From NCBI GenBank assembly GCA_016784545.1, contig JADHUM010000016.1, positions 1-60,569 of the forward strand: DNA of 60,569 nucleotides. The letters run 5' to 3'. The stretch comes from Candidatus Neomarinimicrobiota bacterium. GTDB lineage: Bacteria > Fidelibacterota > UBA8477 > JABMPR01. Below are positions 27,822 to 37,890 of the stretch, one piece after another. A model generated the notes under the pieces. That model was not told the origin of the DNA and did no database searches. It worked only from the letters and a program-made list of their open reading frames with translations. The position numbers and the translations under genes are program-made. Every line of letters begins with the position of its first letter. Position 1 is the first letter of the stretch.

Positions 27822-30500
27822 ATGAAATCAAAAATATTTCTAAGTTTGTTGTTTTTACTCCATTTCGGTTATGCCATTGAGGAGCATCAGCTCTGGAATG
27901 GTAATCAGATTAATAATTGGTGGGATAACACCGGTAGGATCACTTCGCATGTCGCTACCGGGGATGCTGGGATGGAATGGCCTGCTGGTAGTGGTGATAC
28001 TCCCATATATACAGCAGGACTATGGATTGTTGCAGGAAGCGTTAACGGGCAAGAAAATTATAGGAGTGCCGCCTCAGAATTTACCACAGAATGTCTTCCT
28101 GGTCCCTGGGGCTCTGACCCAGATGCACCAGAACACAGGATATATAAAATTCGATCTGCAGATGGACGAGTCAATCCTGACTGGGATGTCTGGCCAGTTG
28201 ATCAGGGTGCACCGTGGATTGATGTGAATGAAGACGGTGAATATGACCCTGCCATTGATAGTCCTGATGTAAAGGGAGATTTGTACTATTGGACAGTTTT
28301 CAATGACGGCAACGAAGGTAGACACAGCTATTTATGGGCCACACAACCACTTGATATCGAAGTTACAGCTGCAATGTATGGCTATGAGGGTCCCAGTCCT
28401 TTGGAGAACACACTATTCCTCGAATGGAATATTAGAAATGCAGGATCAGACCAGCTTGACTCAGTAATCCTGGGGATTTGGCAGGATATTGATCTTGGTA
28501 GTGCTATCAACGATTACCCAGGCTGCTCTCCAGATTTAGATCTGAGCTATCATTATGTAGGAAGACTACCTGATCAGGACTATGGGTTCTTCCCACCATC
28601 AGTAGGGTTTTCAATCCTTCAGGGACCTATCGTGCCCTCTATCGGAGATACGGCCCATGTTTCAGGTGAACTTATCCCAGATTATAAGAACCTACATTCC
28701 ACTGCTTTTACTCCTTTTTGTGCCGTTGAATGTCCGGATCCTCAGACCGTCGAAGAAGCTTACCTGAATATGCAGGGTCGTGATCATGATGGAAATCTTT
28801 ACGTAAATCCAACAAACAATACTCCAGAACCATTCAGCTTTACGGGAAATCCACTAGATGGATCTGGCTGGTTGGCTGTAAATGAGACATTTCCACGTGA
28901 TTGGCGGGGCATTCTGTCTACTGGTCCGGTTAGCCTGTCGCCAGGCGAAACACAGCAGATGGTTGCAGCGTGTGTGGTTTCTCCAGGAAATGGTCCTCTG
29001 GCGGCTTTAGCCGCCCTTTTTGATGATGTTGAAACTGTACGGGAGATTTATGATGCACAGTTCAGCAATTTGGATGATCTGGTTCTGGTTTCAGAAATCG
29101 ATGTACCTCATAACACAGAAAGCTCGGGACCTTTCACCTTCCAGTTTGAGATTCTTGATCCCACAAACCAATGGGATAGTCATACAATGAGTTATCAACT
29201 CGATGATATCTGGACCAACACTTCAATGACTAATATGGGCGCATCGGTTTGGCAGGCTGAACTCCCTGATTTTCAAGTTACCAATACGTCAACTTTGGCT
29301 TATCATCTTGTCCACTATGATGGTGAAGGCAATTTCGATCACTGGCCATCTGGAGCCCCCTACAATAACAACTTGTTCACTTTTGGACCAGATCTTGAAG
29401 CCCCTGTAGTAGCAGGATTACAAGAGCATTACGATGTACACTATCAGCTACCATTTTCAAAGTTGGTGACAATTGACACTGTTTCTGACAACAGATTCGG
29501 GATAAATGAAATCTGGCTAAACTGGACTATTGGCGGAAGTGATATTATGACTGCTCCTATGGTAGCCATTGATACAAATGAAGTGGAATGGGTGTTTAAT
29601 AGAGTATTTCTCGGAGATATGTCTGATGTTGTAGGACAGATGGGAGATACTGTCAAATATTGGGTTAATGTTCAGGATGGTAGCAACCAGGGTAACCTTG
29701 GTAGTTCAGAAATTCGGAGCTTTATCGCCAGCAATCAGGAAACAATCGGAGATTTTGATCATGCCACTGATCAAATTGGGATTGTGGATTGGCTCTCCTT
29801 CGAGAATGGTTCTATAGTTCCATTTTCTGATGGAGGGAATCATTGGGGCAAAGTTATCCAAACCCCATTGAACGCTAATATTGCTAGCTACGACACACTG
29901 GAAATGCTCAGAGAGTTGGATCTTTCATTTTTTGATTTTGGTTGGATCAATACACGCATGGCTGCCAATTTCGGTGACGAGAACAATTATGGCTTAGTTC
30001 AGATTAAAACCAATGGCGGCTATTTGACCATCGACTCGCTATCTGGATTCATCATGCCGGATACCCTATCATATGATCTTTCACCCTTTCTACCAAATGT
30101 AGCCCTAGGTATCCGTTTTATCCTCCACAGTGCTCAAGGTGTCGCGCTCTGGATCCTGGATGATATGATATTCCATACTGATCCAAATCTGGTGGGTATC
30201 AAAACAGCTGGTCTGCAGCCCCTGACCTTTTCGCTTCAGCAAAACTATCCCAATCCCTTCAATCCCATCACGAGTATTGTTTACACACTGCCAGAACTCA
30301 TGGATGTTGAGTTTGAGATATTTGATGTGAGAGGTCGCCTGGTGAAAAGCTGGTCTCTGGAAAATCAGAGCGGAGGAGAGCACAAATTGTTCTGGGATGG
30401 TACCAATTCAGCCGGTGAGCTTGTATCCACGGGTGTTTACATCGGCGTCATCAAGACGGAGGACTATCAGTCAACAATTAAGATGGTATTGCTCAGATAG
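27822..30500 (+). CDS. T9SS-sorted secreted protein, first of two tandem paralogues
   Basis: 892 residues: signal peptide (about 1-18), an N-terminal domain with LWNGNQINNWWDNTGRITSH and EWPAGSGDTPIYTAGLW segments and an acidic, possibly calcium-binding DVNEDGEYDPAIDSPDVKGD loop, then Ig-like beta domains (about 420-800), then a sorting domain (YPNPFNPIT ... ending IKMVLLR). Good ribosome site (GGAGGGG) before ATG 27822. Function unknown. The adjacent gene shares the N-terminal domain and the sorting domain but lacks the middle. Confidence 0.85.
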   Translation: MKSKIFLSLLFLLHFGYAIEEHQLWNGNQINNWWDNTGRITSHVATGDAGMEWPAGSGDTPIYTAGLWIVAGSVNGQENYRSAASEFTTECLPGPWGSDPDAPEHRIYKIRSADGRVNPDWDVWPVDQGAPWIDVNEDGEYDPAIDSPDVKGDLYYWTVFNDGNEGRHSYLWATQPLDIEVTAAMYGYEGPSPLENTLFLEWNIRNAGSDQLDSVILGIWQDIDLGSAINDYPGCSPDLDLSYHYVGRLPDQDYGFFPPSVGFSILQGPIVPSIGDTAHVSGELIPDYKNLHSTAFTPFCAVECPDPQTVEEAYLNMQGRDHDGNLYVNPTNNTPEPFSFTGNPLDGSGWLAVNETFPRDWRGILSTGPVSLSPGETQQMVAACVVSPGNGPLAALAALFDDVETVREIYDAQFSNLDDLVLVSEIDVPHNTESSGPFTFQFEILDPTNQWDSHTMSYQLDDIWTNTSMTNMGASVWQAELPDFQVTNTSTLAYHLVHYDGEGNFDHWPSGAPYNNNLFTFGPDLEAPVVAGLQEHYDVHYQLPFSKLVTIDTVSDNRFGINEIWLNWTIGGSDIMTAPMVAIDTNEVEWVFNRVFLGDMSDVVGQMGDTVKYWVNVQDGSNQGNLGSSEIRSFIASNQETIGDFDHATDQIGIVDWLSFENGSIVPFSDGGNHWGKVIQTPLNANIASYDTLEMLRELDLSFFDFGWINTRMAANFGDENNYGLVQIKTNGGYLTIDSLSGFIMPDTLSYDLSPFLPNVALGIRFILHSAQGVALWILDDMIFHTDPNLVGIKTAGLQPLTFSLQQNYPNPFNPITSIVYTLPELMDVEFEIFDVRGRLVKSWSLENQSGGEHKLFWDGTNSAGELVSTGVYIGVIKTEDYQSTIKMVLLR

Positions 30501-30510
30501 GAAGAAAATC

Positions 30511-32103
30511 ATGTGCAATCGTGTCGTCATGTTTCTGATTTGTGCAGCTTCGCTCATTGCTGCAGGAAACCCTTCCCATACTTCAGATCTCAGATCACTG
30601 GATCATTATTTATGGGAAGGGAATAATATTCGAACCTGGATTGGAAACAATGGCACACTTGTTTCCCACATTCCCACGGGACAGGCTGGTCTCGAATGGC
30701 CAAAAGATTCAGGTTACACAGCAGTTTTTACTGGTGGTCTCTGGCTCGGAGCAGGACTGGTTGATGGACAAGCAGATATCAGAACGGCCATGTATCAGTA
30801 CTCAACTGAATTTTCCCCCGGTGCATTAGGTAGTGATCCAGAGGCAGTCGAGAATAAAGTTTATTCCATTAATTCGGGCGACAATGTTTCCAATCCGGAT
30901 TGGCTCAATTGGCCAGTAAATCAGGGTGCACCCTGGATTGACGAGGACGGGAATCATGAATGGGATCCAAATGTGGATTCCCCCGCGATTAAAGGGGATC
31001 AATTCTCCTGGTGTGTCATCAATGATGGCAACGAAGAGAATCATAATAATTTGTATAGTACGCTACCATTAGGAGTGGAGATCCGGACATCAATATATGG
31101 CGTTGATGTGGAGGGGAGACCCGCTAACACCATCTTCTATGAATGGAATATCAGGAACGCTGGTGAGCATGTACTTGACTCTGTTTTTGCTGGTGTTTGG
31201 ATGGACCCGGATATTGGTTATAGCAGTGACGATTACGCTGGCTCAGATCCTGATTTGGAAATGTCCTATGCCTATAATGCTGATTCCATTGATGCTGACT
31301 ATGGTTCCGTTCCTCCAGCAGTAGGAGTGATGTTTATCAGGACCCCTCTGGTACCGGCGCTAGGAGAGATTGGGTACAACGTGCATGGTGCAGTTGAGGA
31401 CCATCGCAATGTACCCATGAAGGCAAGTCTAATCTGGTACTGCGGAGGTAGTCTCTGTGGACCGGACACACCCGGTGAAGCTTTTAATCAAATGAATGGT
31501 CTGGATAACGAAGGTGACTCTCTTATGGATCTCGATAACCACCCAACAACCTTCATGTTGACCGGGGATCCAGCCACTGGTGAAGGTTGGACAGAAGCTA
31601 ACGCCGAGAGATTATCTGGGGATCGCTATTTTCTCATGAGCGCAGGTCCATTTTCTTTATCTCCTGGGGAATCCCAGGATTTTATATGTGCTCTCATGCT
31701 CGCGCAGGGGACAAACAATCTAAACGCCATAACTGAATTGAGATCAACAGCTTCAGATATAAGACTATTGTGGCCTCAACTGTTTGAAACCACGTCTATT
31801 AGAGACGACCTCGACCAGATGCCCGGGGACTTCGTGCTGCACCCGGCTTATCCCAATCCTTTCAATCCTATCACGAGTATTGCCTATACGCTGCCAGAGC
31901 AGATAGATGTTGAGTTTGAGATATTTGATATAAGGGGTCGCATGGTAAAAAACTGGTTCTTTGCAAATCAGACCAGAGGAGAGCACAAATTGTTCTGGGA
32001 TGGCACCAAAACCGGCGGTGAGCTTGTATCCACCGGAGTTTACCTCGGAGTTATCAAGACGGGGAGCTATCAGTCAACAATTAAGATGGTTTTACTAAGA
32101 TAG
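30511..32103 (+). CDS. T9SS-sorted secreted protein, second tandem paralogue (short form)
   Basis: 530 residues from ATG 30511, ten bases after the previous stop and preceded by GGAAGAAAA; a longer frame exists but would overlap the upstream gene. A signal peptide (VVMFLICAASLIAAG) precedes the same N-terminal domain as its neighbour (HYLWEGNNIRTWIGNNG, NQGAPWIDEDGNHEWDPNVD). It joins almost directly to a sorting domain (YPNPFNPITSIAYTLPE ... IKMVLLR), so about 350 residues of middle region present in the first copy are absent. The sorting-domain DNA of the two genes is strikingly similar. Confidence 0.85.
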   Translation: MCNRVVMFLICAASLIAAGNPSHTSDLRSLDHYLWEGNNIRTWIGNNGTLVSHIPTGQAGLEWPKDSGYTAVFTGGLWLGAGLVDGQADIRTAMYQYSTEFSPGALGSDPEAVENKVYSINSGDNVSNPDWLNWPVNQGAPWIDEDGNHEWDPNVDSPAIKGDQFSWCVINDGNEENHNNLYSTLPLGVEIRTSIYGVDVEGRPANTIFYEWNIRNAGEHVLDSVFAGVWMDPDIGYSSDDYAGSDPDLEMSYAYNADSIDADYGSVPPAVGVMFIRTPLVPALGEIGYNVHGAVEDHRNVPMKASLIWYCGGSLCGPDTPGEAFNQMNGLDNEGDSLMDLDNHPTTFMLTGDPATGEGWTEANAERLSGDRYFLMSAGPFSLSPGESQDFICALMLAQGTNNLNAITELRSTASDIRLLWPQLFETTSIRDDLDQMPGDFVLHPAYPNPFNPITSIAYTLPEQIDVEFEIFDIRGRMVKNWFFANQTRGEHKLFWDGTKTGGELVSTGVYLGVIKTGSYQSTIKMVLLR

Positions 32104-32135
32104 AGAAGATCGAATGAGCCCTCAGGTGCTCAATA

Positions 32136-32603
32136 TCAGTTCTCGATTTTGACAATTACATCCTCTGGCATGGGCCCAGCTGGTGTCTGGCTGGTTTGAT
32201 TCCTAATGGCTTCAATTTCAACAAAATCAAATAAACGACCCTGTCCTATGCCTTCACATTCTTCTTCAATCAATTTCCAGCGATATTGGGATTTCAAATT
32301 GGCTTTCCAGAATGGAAAAGTTCGACACTGAGTTGGGCGTGCCTCATAGATGGTGCAGCCATTTTCACCATAGAAAATGCAATTATCACCATCATTCTTA
32401 AACACATATTCGCCTTTATGTAGATCCATATAGGTCGCAGTAAATTTGTTGACGCTCAGATCAAGATGTTTGGCTGCAAAGCCTACATCTTCCAGTGTGG
32501 GGTAGACAAAGCCCCCTCCCAACTTACAGCAGGCTCCACAACCCGTGCATTCAAAATGCAATCCTCTCGCATAGAAGCGTTCTTTAGGAGTAGATTTTGA
32601 CAA
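32136..32603 (-). CDS. YkgJ-family cysteine-cluster protein
   Basis: 155-residue cytoplasmic protein with the cysteine pattern of the YkgJ/CxxCxxCC family: CTGCGACC near the N-terminus, then CIFYGENGCTIYEARPTQC and RTFPFW. The cysteines are thought to bind zinc or an iron-sulfur cluster; the function is not established. Encoded on the minus strand, one base after the SDR gene, so the two are cotranscribed. It converges with the T9SS cargo gene ending at 32103. Confidence 0.88.
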   Translation of the reverse strand: MSKSTPKERFYARGLHFECTGCGACCKLGGGFVYPTLEDVGFAAKHLDLSVNKFTATYMDLHKGEYVFKNDGDNCIFYGENGCTIYEARPTQCRTFPFWKANLKSQYRWKLIEEECEGIGQGRLFDFVEIEAIRNQTSQTPAGPMPEDVIVKIEN

Positions 32604-32604
32604 A

Positions 32605-33369
32605 TTAGAATAAACCTTTTACCAGTCCACCATCCACCACTATAGACTGTCCAGTGAGATAGCTGGCTCTGGTTGAGGATAGAAACGTAATCACCGCTGC
32701 CAGCTCTTCTGGTTGGCCCAGACGCTTCATGGGAATGTCCTTGGCGATAAGGGCAGGGTCTGCCAGATCACTATGCAATTCTTTAACTCGCTCAGTATCA
32801 TGGATACCAGGCAGCACCATATTCACCGTAATACCGTGTTCTGCAACTTGAGCTGAGAGTGTCTTGGCATATCCAGTCAAACCAGCGCGGGCTGTATTGG
32901 AAAGGATGAGTGAGTCAATGGGCTGTTTCACTGAAACTGAAGTAATGAATACTATCCTGCCCCAACCTTTAGTACGCATTCCCTCCAGGACTTCCTGAGC
33001 TGAATCCTTCATGGCGATCAAGTTACCCTGTAAGGCATTATTCCACTGATCGTCGCTTAGACTATCATAAAATCCTGCTGAGGGACCGCCGTTATTGGCT
33101 ACCAGAACATCGATAGAGCCCCAATTTCCCTCTATCTCATCTAGCATGGTGCGCCGTGCCTTTGGATCCGCCAGATCACACACAAAACCCTGAACTGTAG
33201 CACCAGTAGCTTTGCTGATTGATTTAGCAGCACCTTGAATTCGCTTTTCATCCCGTGAGCAAATAGCCAATCGACAGCCTTCTCGAGCCAGTTCCAGAGC
33301 TGCAGCATATCCAAGTCCAGATGAGGAACCTTGAACCAGCGCAACTTTATTTTTAATACCAAAATCCAT
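32605..33369 (-). CDS. SDR-family oxidoreductase with a non-canonical active site
   Basis: 254-residue Rossmann-fold short-chain dehydrogenase. The nucleotide loop is QGSSSGLG (13-20), NNGG is at 92-95 and the C-terminal YLTGQSIVVDGG is typical. The catalytic serine is S144, but the YxxxK positions read S157 and R161 (PIDSLILSNTAR). The SVKQP...LSN..R pattern recurs in a known SDR subgroup, so this looks like a family trait rather than damage. It may bind NAD(P)H without the classical reduction mechanism. Divergent from the M50 gene across 145 bases. Confidence 0.85.
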   Translation of the reverse strand: MDFGIKNKVALVQGSSSGLGYAAALELAREGCRLAICSRDEKRIQGAAKSISKATGATVQGFVCDLADPKARRTMLDEIEGNWGSIDVLVANNGGPSAGFYDSLSDDQWNNALQGNLIAMKDSAQEVLEGMRTKGWGRIVFITSVSVKQPIDSLILSNTARAGLTGYAKTLSAQVAEHGITVNMVLPGIHDTERVKELHSDLADPALIAKDIPMKRLGQPEELAAVITFLSSTRASYLTGQSIVVDGGLVKGLF

Positions 33370-33514
33370 AATATTTCCTTACTCAAAAAATTCGTGATAT
33401 GATAGGATGGCGATAGCTGTAGGGAAAGGAACAAATCGTGGCTAATCCTGTTCACATCACTGGTACTACGTCTATATTAGAAGGCTTATTATGAATAAAG
33501 GAAACAATAAATAA

Positions 33515-34153
33515 ATGGATATCTACTCACTACTTCTGGCTGTCCCAGCCATCCTCATTGCATTAACATTTCATGAGTTTGCCCATGGTTATGTGGCCTA
33601 TCGCTTTGGTGATCCCACTGCAAAGAATCATGGACGACTCACGCTTAATCCCTTAGCTCACCTGGACCCTATGGGTACCATCATGATCTTCCTGATTCAC
33701 TTTGGCTGGGCGAAACCCGTCCCCGTGGATCCACGTTATCTGGGAAATCCTAAACGGGATATGATGTGGATTGCTGCTGCGGGTCCCCTCATGAATATGG
33801 TATTGGCTTTAATTTCCGGTATTGTGATTCGGATTTTTATTGGAGTTGGCCTGGCAAGTAGTCAATCAGGTGAAACAGCCCAAATAGTTTTTCAAATGTT
33901 GTACTATTCACTGTATATCAATCTAGCCCTGGCCTTTTTCAACCTTTTGCCCATTCCGCCCTTGGATGGATCGAAAATATTAGCCGGAGTACTTCCCCAC
34001 AGGTATGCACCTACTCTTTACCTCATCGAATCTCGGGGACCCATGGTTTTATTTGGGATTATCATGTTTGGATGGATTACAGGATTTCATGTTTTAGGTG
34101 TCGTTATTGGTCCCTTTATCAATGTTTTTTCCCACTTATTTTCAGGAATCTAA
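33515..34153 (+). CDS. Site-2 protease family (M50) membrane metalloprotease
   Basis: 212-residue integral membrane protease of the short (YwhC-like) S2P group. The zinc motif is HEFAHG near residue 21, the conserved NPLAHLDPMGT follows, and the third ligand is in NLLPIPPLDGSKIL. There are about six hydrophobic segments. Members cut membrane-embedded substrates or act in signalling; this subgroup's substrates are unknown. The stop overlaps the next small gene by one base (TAATG). Confidence 0.9.
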   Translation: MDIYSLLLAVPAILIALTFHEFAHGYVAYRFGDPTAKNHGRLTLNPLAHLDPMGTIMIFLIHFGWAKPVPVDPRYLGNPKRDMMWIAAAGPLMNMVLALISGIVIRIFIGVGLASSQSGETAQIVFQMLYYSLYINLALAFFNLLPIPPLDGSKILAGVLPHRYAPTLYLIESRGPMVLFGIIMFGWITGFHVLGVVIGPFINVFSHLFSGI

Positions 34154-34332
34154 TGCCAGAACTGAAGTATGCTAAAACCCGTCGATTGAGACGTTTTGAA
34201 TCTGCAGAGTCAGATGATAGACGCATTCATTTTCGACGTATGACCTCGGCCTACCCAAAGCGGAGTTTCGTAGGTCTATTGGTCATGGCTGGGATGGTGG
34301 CATATATTCTCTATTATTTATCAAAAGTCTAA
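34153..34332 (+). CDS. Small single-span membrane protein
   Basis: 59-residue protein starting at the ATG that overlaps the M50 stop. The first ~38 residues are very basic (KYAKTRRLRRFESAESDDRR). One C-terminal membrane helix follows (about 40-56, FVGLLVMAGMVAYILYYL). No family recognised. The translational coupling suggests a partner or regulator of the M50 protease; that is inference. Confidence 0.65.
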   Translation: MPELKYAKTRRLRRFESAESDDRRIHFRRMTSAYPKRSFVGLLVMAGMVAYILYYLSKV

Positions 34333-34343
34333 AGGTTTGACAG

Positions 34344-36035
34344 ATGCAGAAAATCGTTGAATGCGTACCAAATTTTAGTGAAGGTCATGACCTTGCTCTC
34401 ATCGAGCAGATCACGTCATCAATTGCTCAGGTTGAAGGTGTCACTCTGCTGGATGTGGATCCAGGTGCAGATACCAATCGTACTGTTGTCACTTTCGTAG
34501 GTGGACCAGAAGCCACTGTTGAGGCAGCCTTTCAAGGCATCAAACGCGCCTCTGAACTCATCGATATGCGCAAGCACACAGGAGCCCATGCTCGCATGGG
34601 AGCCACAGATGTCTGTCCATTCATTCCCGTCAGTAATATGACCATGGAAGAATGTGCCGAGTTGTCACGTATCTTGGGTAAACGAGTCGGTGAAGAGTTG
34701 AATATCCCAGTTTATTTGTATGAATATTCCGCCGCCACGCCAGAACGTGAAAATCTTGCCAATATCAGGGCAGGGGAATATGAAGGTCTCTCAGAAAAAT
34801 TGAAGAACCCACATTGGAAACCTGATTTCGGAAAAGCTGAGTTTAATGCCAAATCCGGGGCTACGGTTATGGGTGCCCGCAAATTCCTTATCGCCTACAA
34901 TGTGAACCTAAATACTCGGGATACCAAAAAAGCCACTGACATTGCTTTAGAGATTCGCGAAGCTGGCCGGAATGCCCGAGATCCAAAAACCAATAAGTTT
35001 ATACGCGATGAGAATGGAACGCCCATCAAGCGACCTGGCACGTTAAAAGCTGTCAAAGCTGTGGGCTGGTACATTGATGAATACAACATGGCACAAATTT
35101 CCATGAATCTGGTGGATATGGCGGTCACACCTTTTCACATCGCCTTTGATGAAGTGGTCAAACAGGCAGATTTGCGAGGTCTAAGAGTTTCAGGAAGTGA
35201 GCTCGTAGGACTCATCCCACTCACTGCTATGCTGGATGCAGGTAAATATTATCTCAAAAAGCAAAACTCCAGTACCGCGGTATCCAACGCAGAACTTATC
35301 CGAATCGCCATCCAGAGTATGGGTTTGAATGAAATCGCTCCCTTCAATCCTCAGGAACGCATCATTGAATATCAATTAGGATCAAAAGACGAGAAAAATC
35401 TAGTCGATATGGGTGTGACTGAGTTTGTAGATGAATTGGCATCAGACTCACCAGCCCCAGGTGGAGGCTCCGTTTCAGCATTGGCTTCGTCCATGGCTGC
35501 AGGTCTCACCAATATGGTGGGTGTTTTGACCTTTGGTAAAAAAGGTTACCAGGACAATTGGGATGAAATTGAAGATCTCAGTAATCAGGCTCAGAGCTTG
35601 AAAGATACATTCCTGTTTCTTGTAGATGAGGATACTCGTTCATTTAACAATGTCATGGCAGCCATGCGCCTACCCAAAAAGAGTAGTGAGCAACAAAGTG
35701 TACGTCTTCAAGCGCTCCAGGAAGCGACTATTTATTCGGCTGAAGTCCCACTGAAGGTAATGCGACATTCGCTTGATATCATGAAACTGGCAGGACGTAT
35801 GGCAGAAATTGGCAATCAGAATTCATTGTCAGATGCTGGTGTAGCGGTGCTGCAGGCACGAGCTGGACTGGAAGGCGCTGCTCTTAACGTGCTCATAAAT
35901 GTTCCTGGAATTGATGATCAAGATGTCGTCAAAAAATTCAAAAATGAAGTTTCAAGCTTGAAATCTGAGTCTGCTACTCTGGCAGATAAAATTCTCTCAG
36001 CCATGACAAGCAAACTCCTAACCCCTAACGCCTAA
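34344..36035 (+). CDS. ftcD: Bifunctional glutamate formimidoyltransferase / formimidoyltetrahydrofolate cyclodeaminase
   Basis: 563-residue cytoplasmic enzyme that transfers the formimino group from N-formiminoglutamate (histidine degradation) to tetrahydrofolate and then releases ammonia to give methenyl-THF. The transferase domain (about 1-330) carries the catalytic H82 in KHTGAHARMGATD. The cyclodeaminase domain (about 352-563) begins FVDELASDSPAPGGGSVSAL, which is the family signature. The fusion resembles the animal enzyme (about 541 residues); many bacteria have separate proteins. No other histidine-degradation gene is in the window. Confidence 0.93.
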   Translation: MQKIVECVPNFSEGHDLALIEQITSSIAQVEGVTLLDVDPGADTNRTVVTFVGGPEATVEAAFQGIKRASELIDMRKHTGAHARMGATDVCPFIPVSNMTMEECAELSRILGKRVGEELNIPVYLYEYSAATPERENLANIRAGEYEGLSEKLKNPHWKPDFGKAEFNAKSGATVMGARKFLIAYNVNLNTRDTKKATDIALEIREAGRNARDPKTNKFIRDENGTPIKRPGTLKAVKAVGWYIDEYNMAQISMNLVDMAVTPFHIAFDEVVKQADLRGLRVSGSELVGLIPLTAMLDAGKYYLKKQNSSTAVSNAELIRIAIQSMGLNEIAPFNPQERIIEYQLGSKDEKNLVDMGVTEFVDELASDSPAPGGGSVSALASSMAAGLTNMVGVLTFGKKGYQDNWDEIEDLSNQAQSLKDTFLFLVDEDTRSFNNVMAAMRLPKKSSEQQSVRLQALQEATIYSAEVPLKVMRHSLDIMKLAGRMAEIGNQNSLSDAGVAVLQARAGLEGAALNVLINVPGIDDQDVVKKFKNEVSSLKSESATLADKILSAMTSKLLTPNA

Positions 36036-36046
36036 CGATCCTTTAA

Positions 36047-37819
36047 ATGTCTCGAATCCATATTCTCCCTGATATTCTGTGCAACAAAATCGCTGCTGGC
36101 GAGGTTGTTCAACGACCAGCCTCGGTTGTCAAGGAACTGGTGGAGAATTGCATTGATGCAGAAGCCACCCGCATTGAAGTAACCATCAATAATGGTGGTC
36201 GCGACCTCATCCAGGTCATTGATGATGGAGTCGGTCTGGATAAAGAAGAACTAGGATTAGCCCTGGAACGGCATGCAACCAGCAAAATTGCCGAAATTGA
36301 TGATCTCTTCCGTATAAGAACCATGGGTTTTAGGGGAGAAGCGCTGCCCAGCATTGCTTCTGTTTCCATGATGGAACTGGTATCCCGAGCACGAGAAAGT
36401 GATGCTGCATTTTCTCTGGAGGTCCAGGCTGGAATAGCTGGTGACGTTCAACCTATTGCCTGGGAGACGGGCACTCGGATCACAGTTAAAAATTTATTCT
36501 TTAATGTCCCAGCCAGGCTCAAATTTCTAAAGGCGAAACGGACAGAGCTCAACCATATAATTGACCGTGTAAAACCATTGGCTCTCATATATCCAGAGAT
36601 TGCCTTTAAGCTCGTGGCAGATAAAAAGGTCATTTTCGATTTAAGGGCAGCAGATCCAGAAGAACGTGTGGCAGCTATTTTTGGAAGTGAATATGCCAAT
36701 AAAATTATTAAGGTAGAGGACAATCGTGGGAACATTAAGGTTTCAGGTTTTATTGGAAATCTCGACCTTGTGCGTGTTGCCCGAGGTGAGCAGTATCTCT
36801 CCATAAATAATCGCCCGATTTCTGATCGCCTGATAAATAATGCGGTTTATCAAGCTCATAAATCTCTGATTCAACGCGGCGAATTTCCCTTCTATTCTTT
36901 GAATATATCAGTTCCCCTCAATGAAGTGGATGTGAATGTACATCCCACAAAAACTGAAGTAAAATTTAATGATGAGTGGCGGGTCTATCACGTTGTAAAA
37001 GAAACCGTTGAGAACGGTCTTCGCCAGACCTTGAAAATGTTACCCAGCTTCCAGAACCGTCCACAGGCTGCGCCTCTTTTTTCTGAGACAAATACTAATT
37101 CACCTCAAACTAGTTTCGTTGTACCGGGTTCAAATCAGTATCAGGATGATGCACAAGCCCGCAGTGCTGAAGAGAGTGAAATTCTTCAAAAAGCCCGACA
37201 ATTTAGCCAGGTTTTGGATCGAGATTCGGTGGAGAAGAAGCCCCAGCGAGAACAAGGTGGATTTATCTGGCAAGTTCATAACACCTACATTCTCAGCCAG
37301 ATCAATAATGGCATAGCTATAATCGATCAGCACGTAGCCCATGAACGGATTCTCTATGAAGAAGCGCTGAAGGATATGGACGAGAACAAAGGGACATCAC
37401 AGCAGCTACTTTTTCCTGCTACACAGGAGTTTTCAGCTGATGATTACACGCTTCTTGTTGATATCATTCCCTCTTTAAATACGCTGGGCTTTCGCTTGAG
37501 AGAATTTGGTCCTCAGACTGTATTGGTAGAGGCCGTTCCTACTGGAATGCGAGGTGGGAGTGAAGGTATCATTCTTAAGGAAATAATTGATTACTACAGA
37601 GAAAATCGGGTGTTCGATTATTCCCCCTCAAAACGTCTTGCTGCATCCTACTCATGCAAGGCCGCTGTGAAAGCCGGGGATCCACTGACGGAGGAGGAAA
37701 TGCGGGTACTGGTGGATCGACTTTTTGCCACAGAAAACCCATTCTATTGCCCACATGGCCGCCCAATCATCATAAATCTGAGCATAGATGAATTGGATAA
37801 ACGTTTCGAGCGCCATTAA
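36047..37819 (+). CDS. mutL: DNA mismatch repair protein MutL
   Basis: 590-residue GHKL ATPase that couples mismatch recognition to strand excision. The N-terminal motifs are complete: IAAGEVVQRPASVVKELVEN, DDGVGL, RHATSKI, GFRGEALPSIASV. A variable linker (about 335-390) leads to the C-terminal dimerisation domain with the endonuclease-type motifs DQHVAHERILYE, SCKAAVKAG and CPHGRP. It should therefore nick DNA itself, as in bacteria lacking MutH. It precedes miaA, a common arrangement. Confidence 0.96.
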   Translation: MSRIHILPDILCNKIAAGEVVQRPASVVKELVENCIDAEATRIEVTINNGGRDLIQVIDDGVGLDKEELGLALERHATSKIAEIDDLFRIRTMGFRGEALPSIASVSMMELVSRARESDAAFSLEVQAGIAGDVQPIAWETGTRITVKNLFFNVPARLKFLKAKRTELNHIIDRVKPLALIYPEIAFKLVADKKVIFDLRAADPEERVAAIFGSEYANKIIKVEDNRGNIKVSGFIGNLDLVRVARGEQYLSINNRPISDRLINNAVYQAHKSLIQRGEFPFYSLNISVPLNEVDVNVHPTKTEVKFNDEWRVYHVVKETVENGLRQTLKMLPSFQNRPQAAPLFSETNTNSPQTSFVVPGSNQYQDDAQARSAEESEILQKARQFSQVLDRDSVEKKPQREQGGFIWQVHNTYILSQINNGIAIIDQHVAHERILYEEALKDMDENKGTSQQLLFPATQEFSADDYTLLVDIIPSLNTLGFRLREFGPQTVLVEAVPTGMRGGSEGIILKEIIDYYRENRVFDYSPSKRLAASYSCKAAVKAGDPLTEEEMRVLVDRLFATENPFYCPHGRPIIINLSIDELDKRFERH

Positions 37820-37890
37820 CCCGAAGCCAAAGCCATCACATTGGTCTCCCTGATATGCTATTGAACAGTGGATCATTTTAAACTAATTAG

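Noticed and set aside
30397-30510. Longer N-terminus for the second tandem paralogue
   Set aside because: It would overlap the first paralogue's coding end by about 100 bases and hide the signal peptide; ATG 30511 has a good ribosome site.
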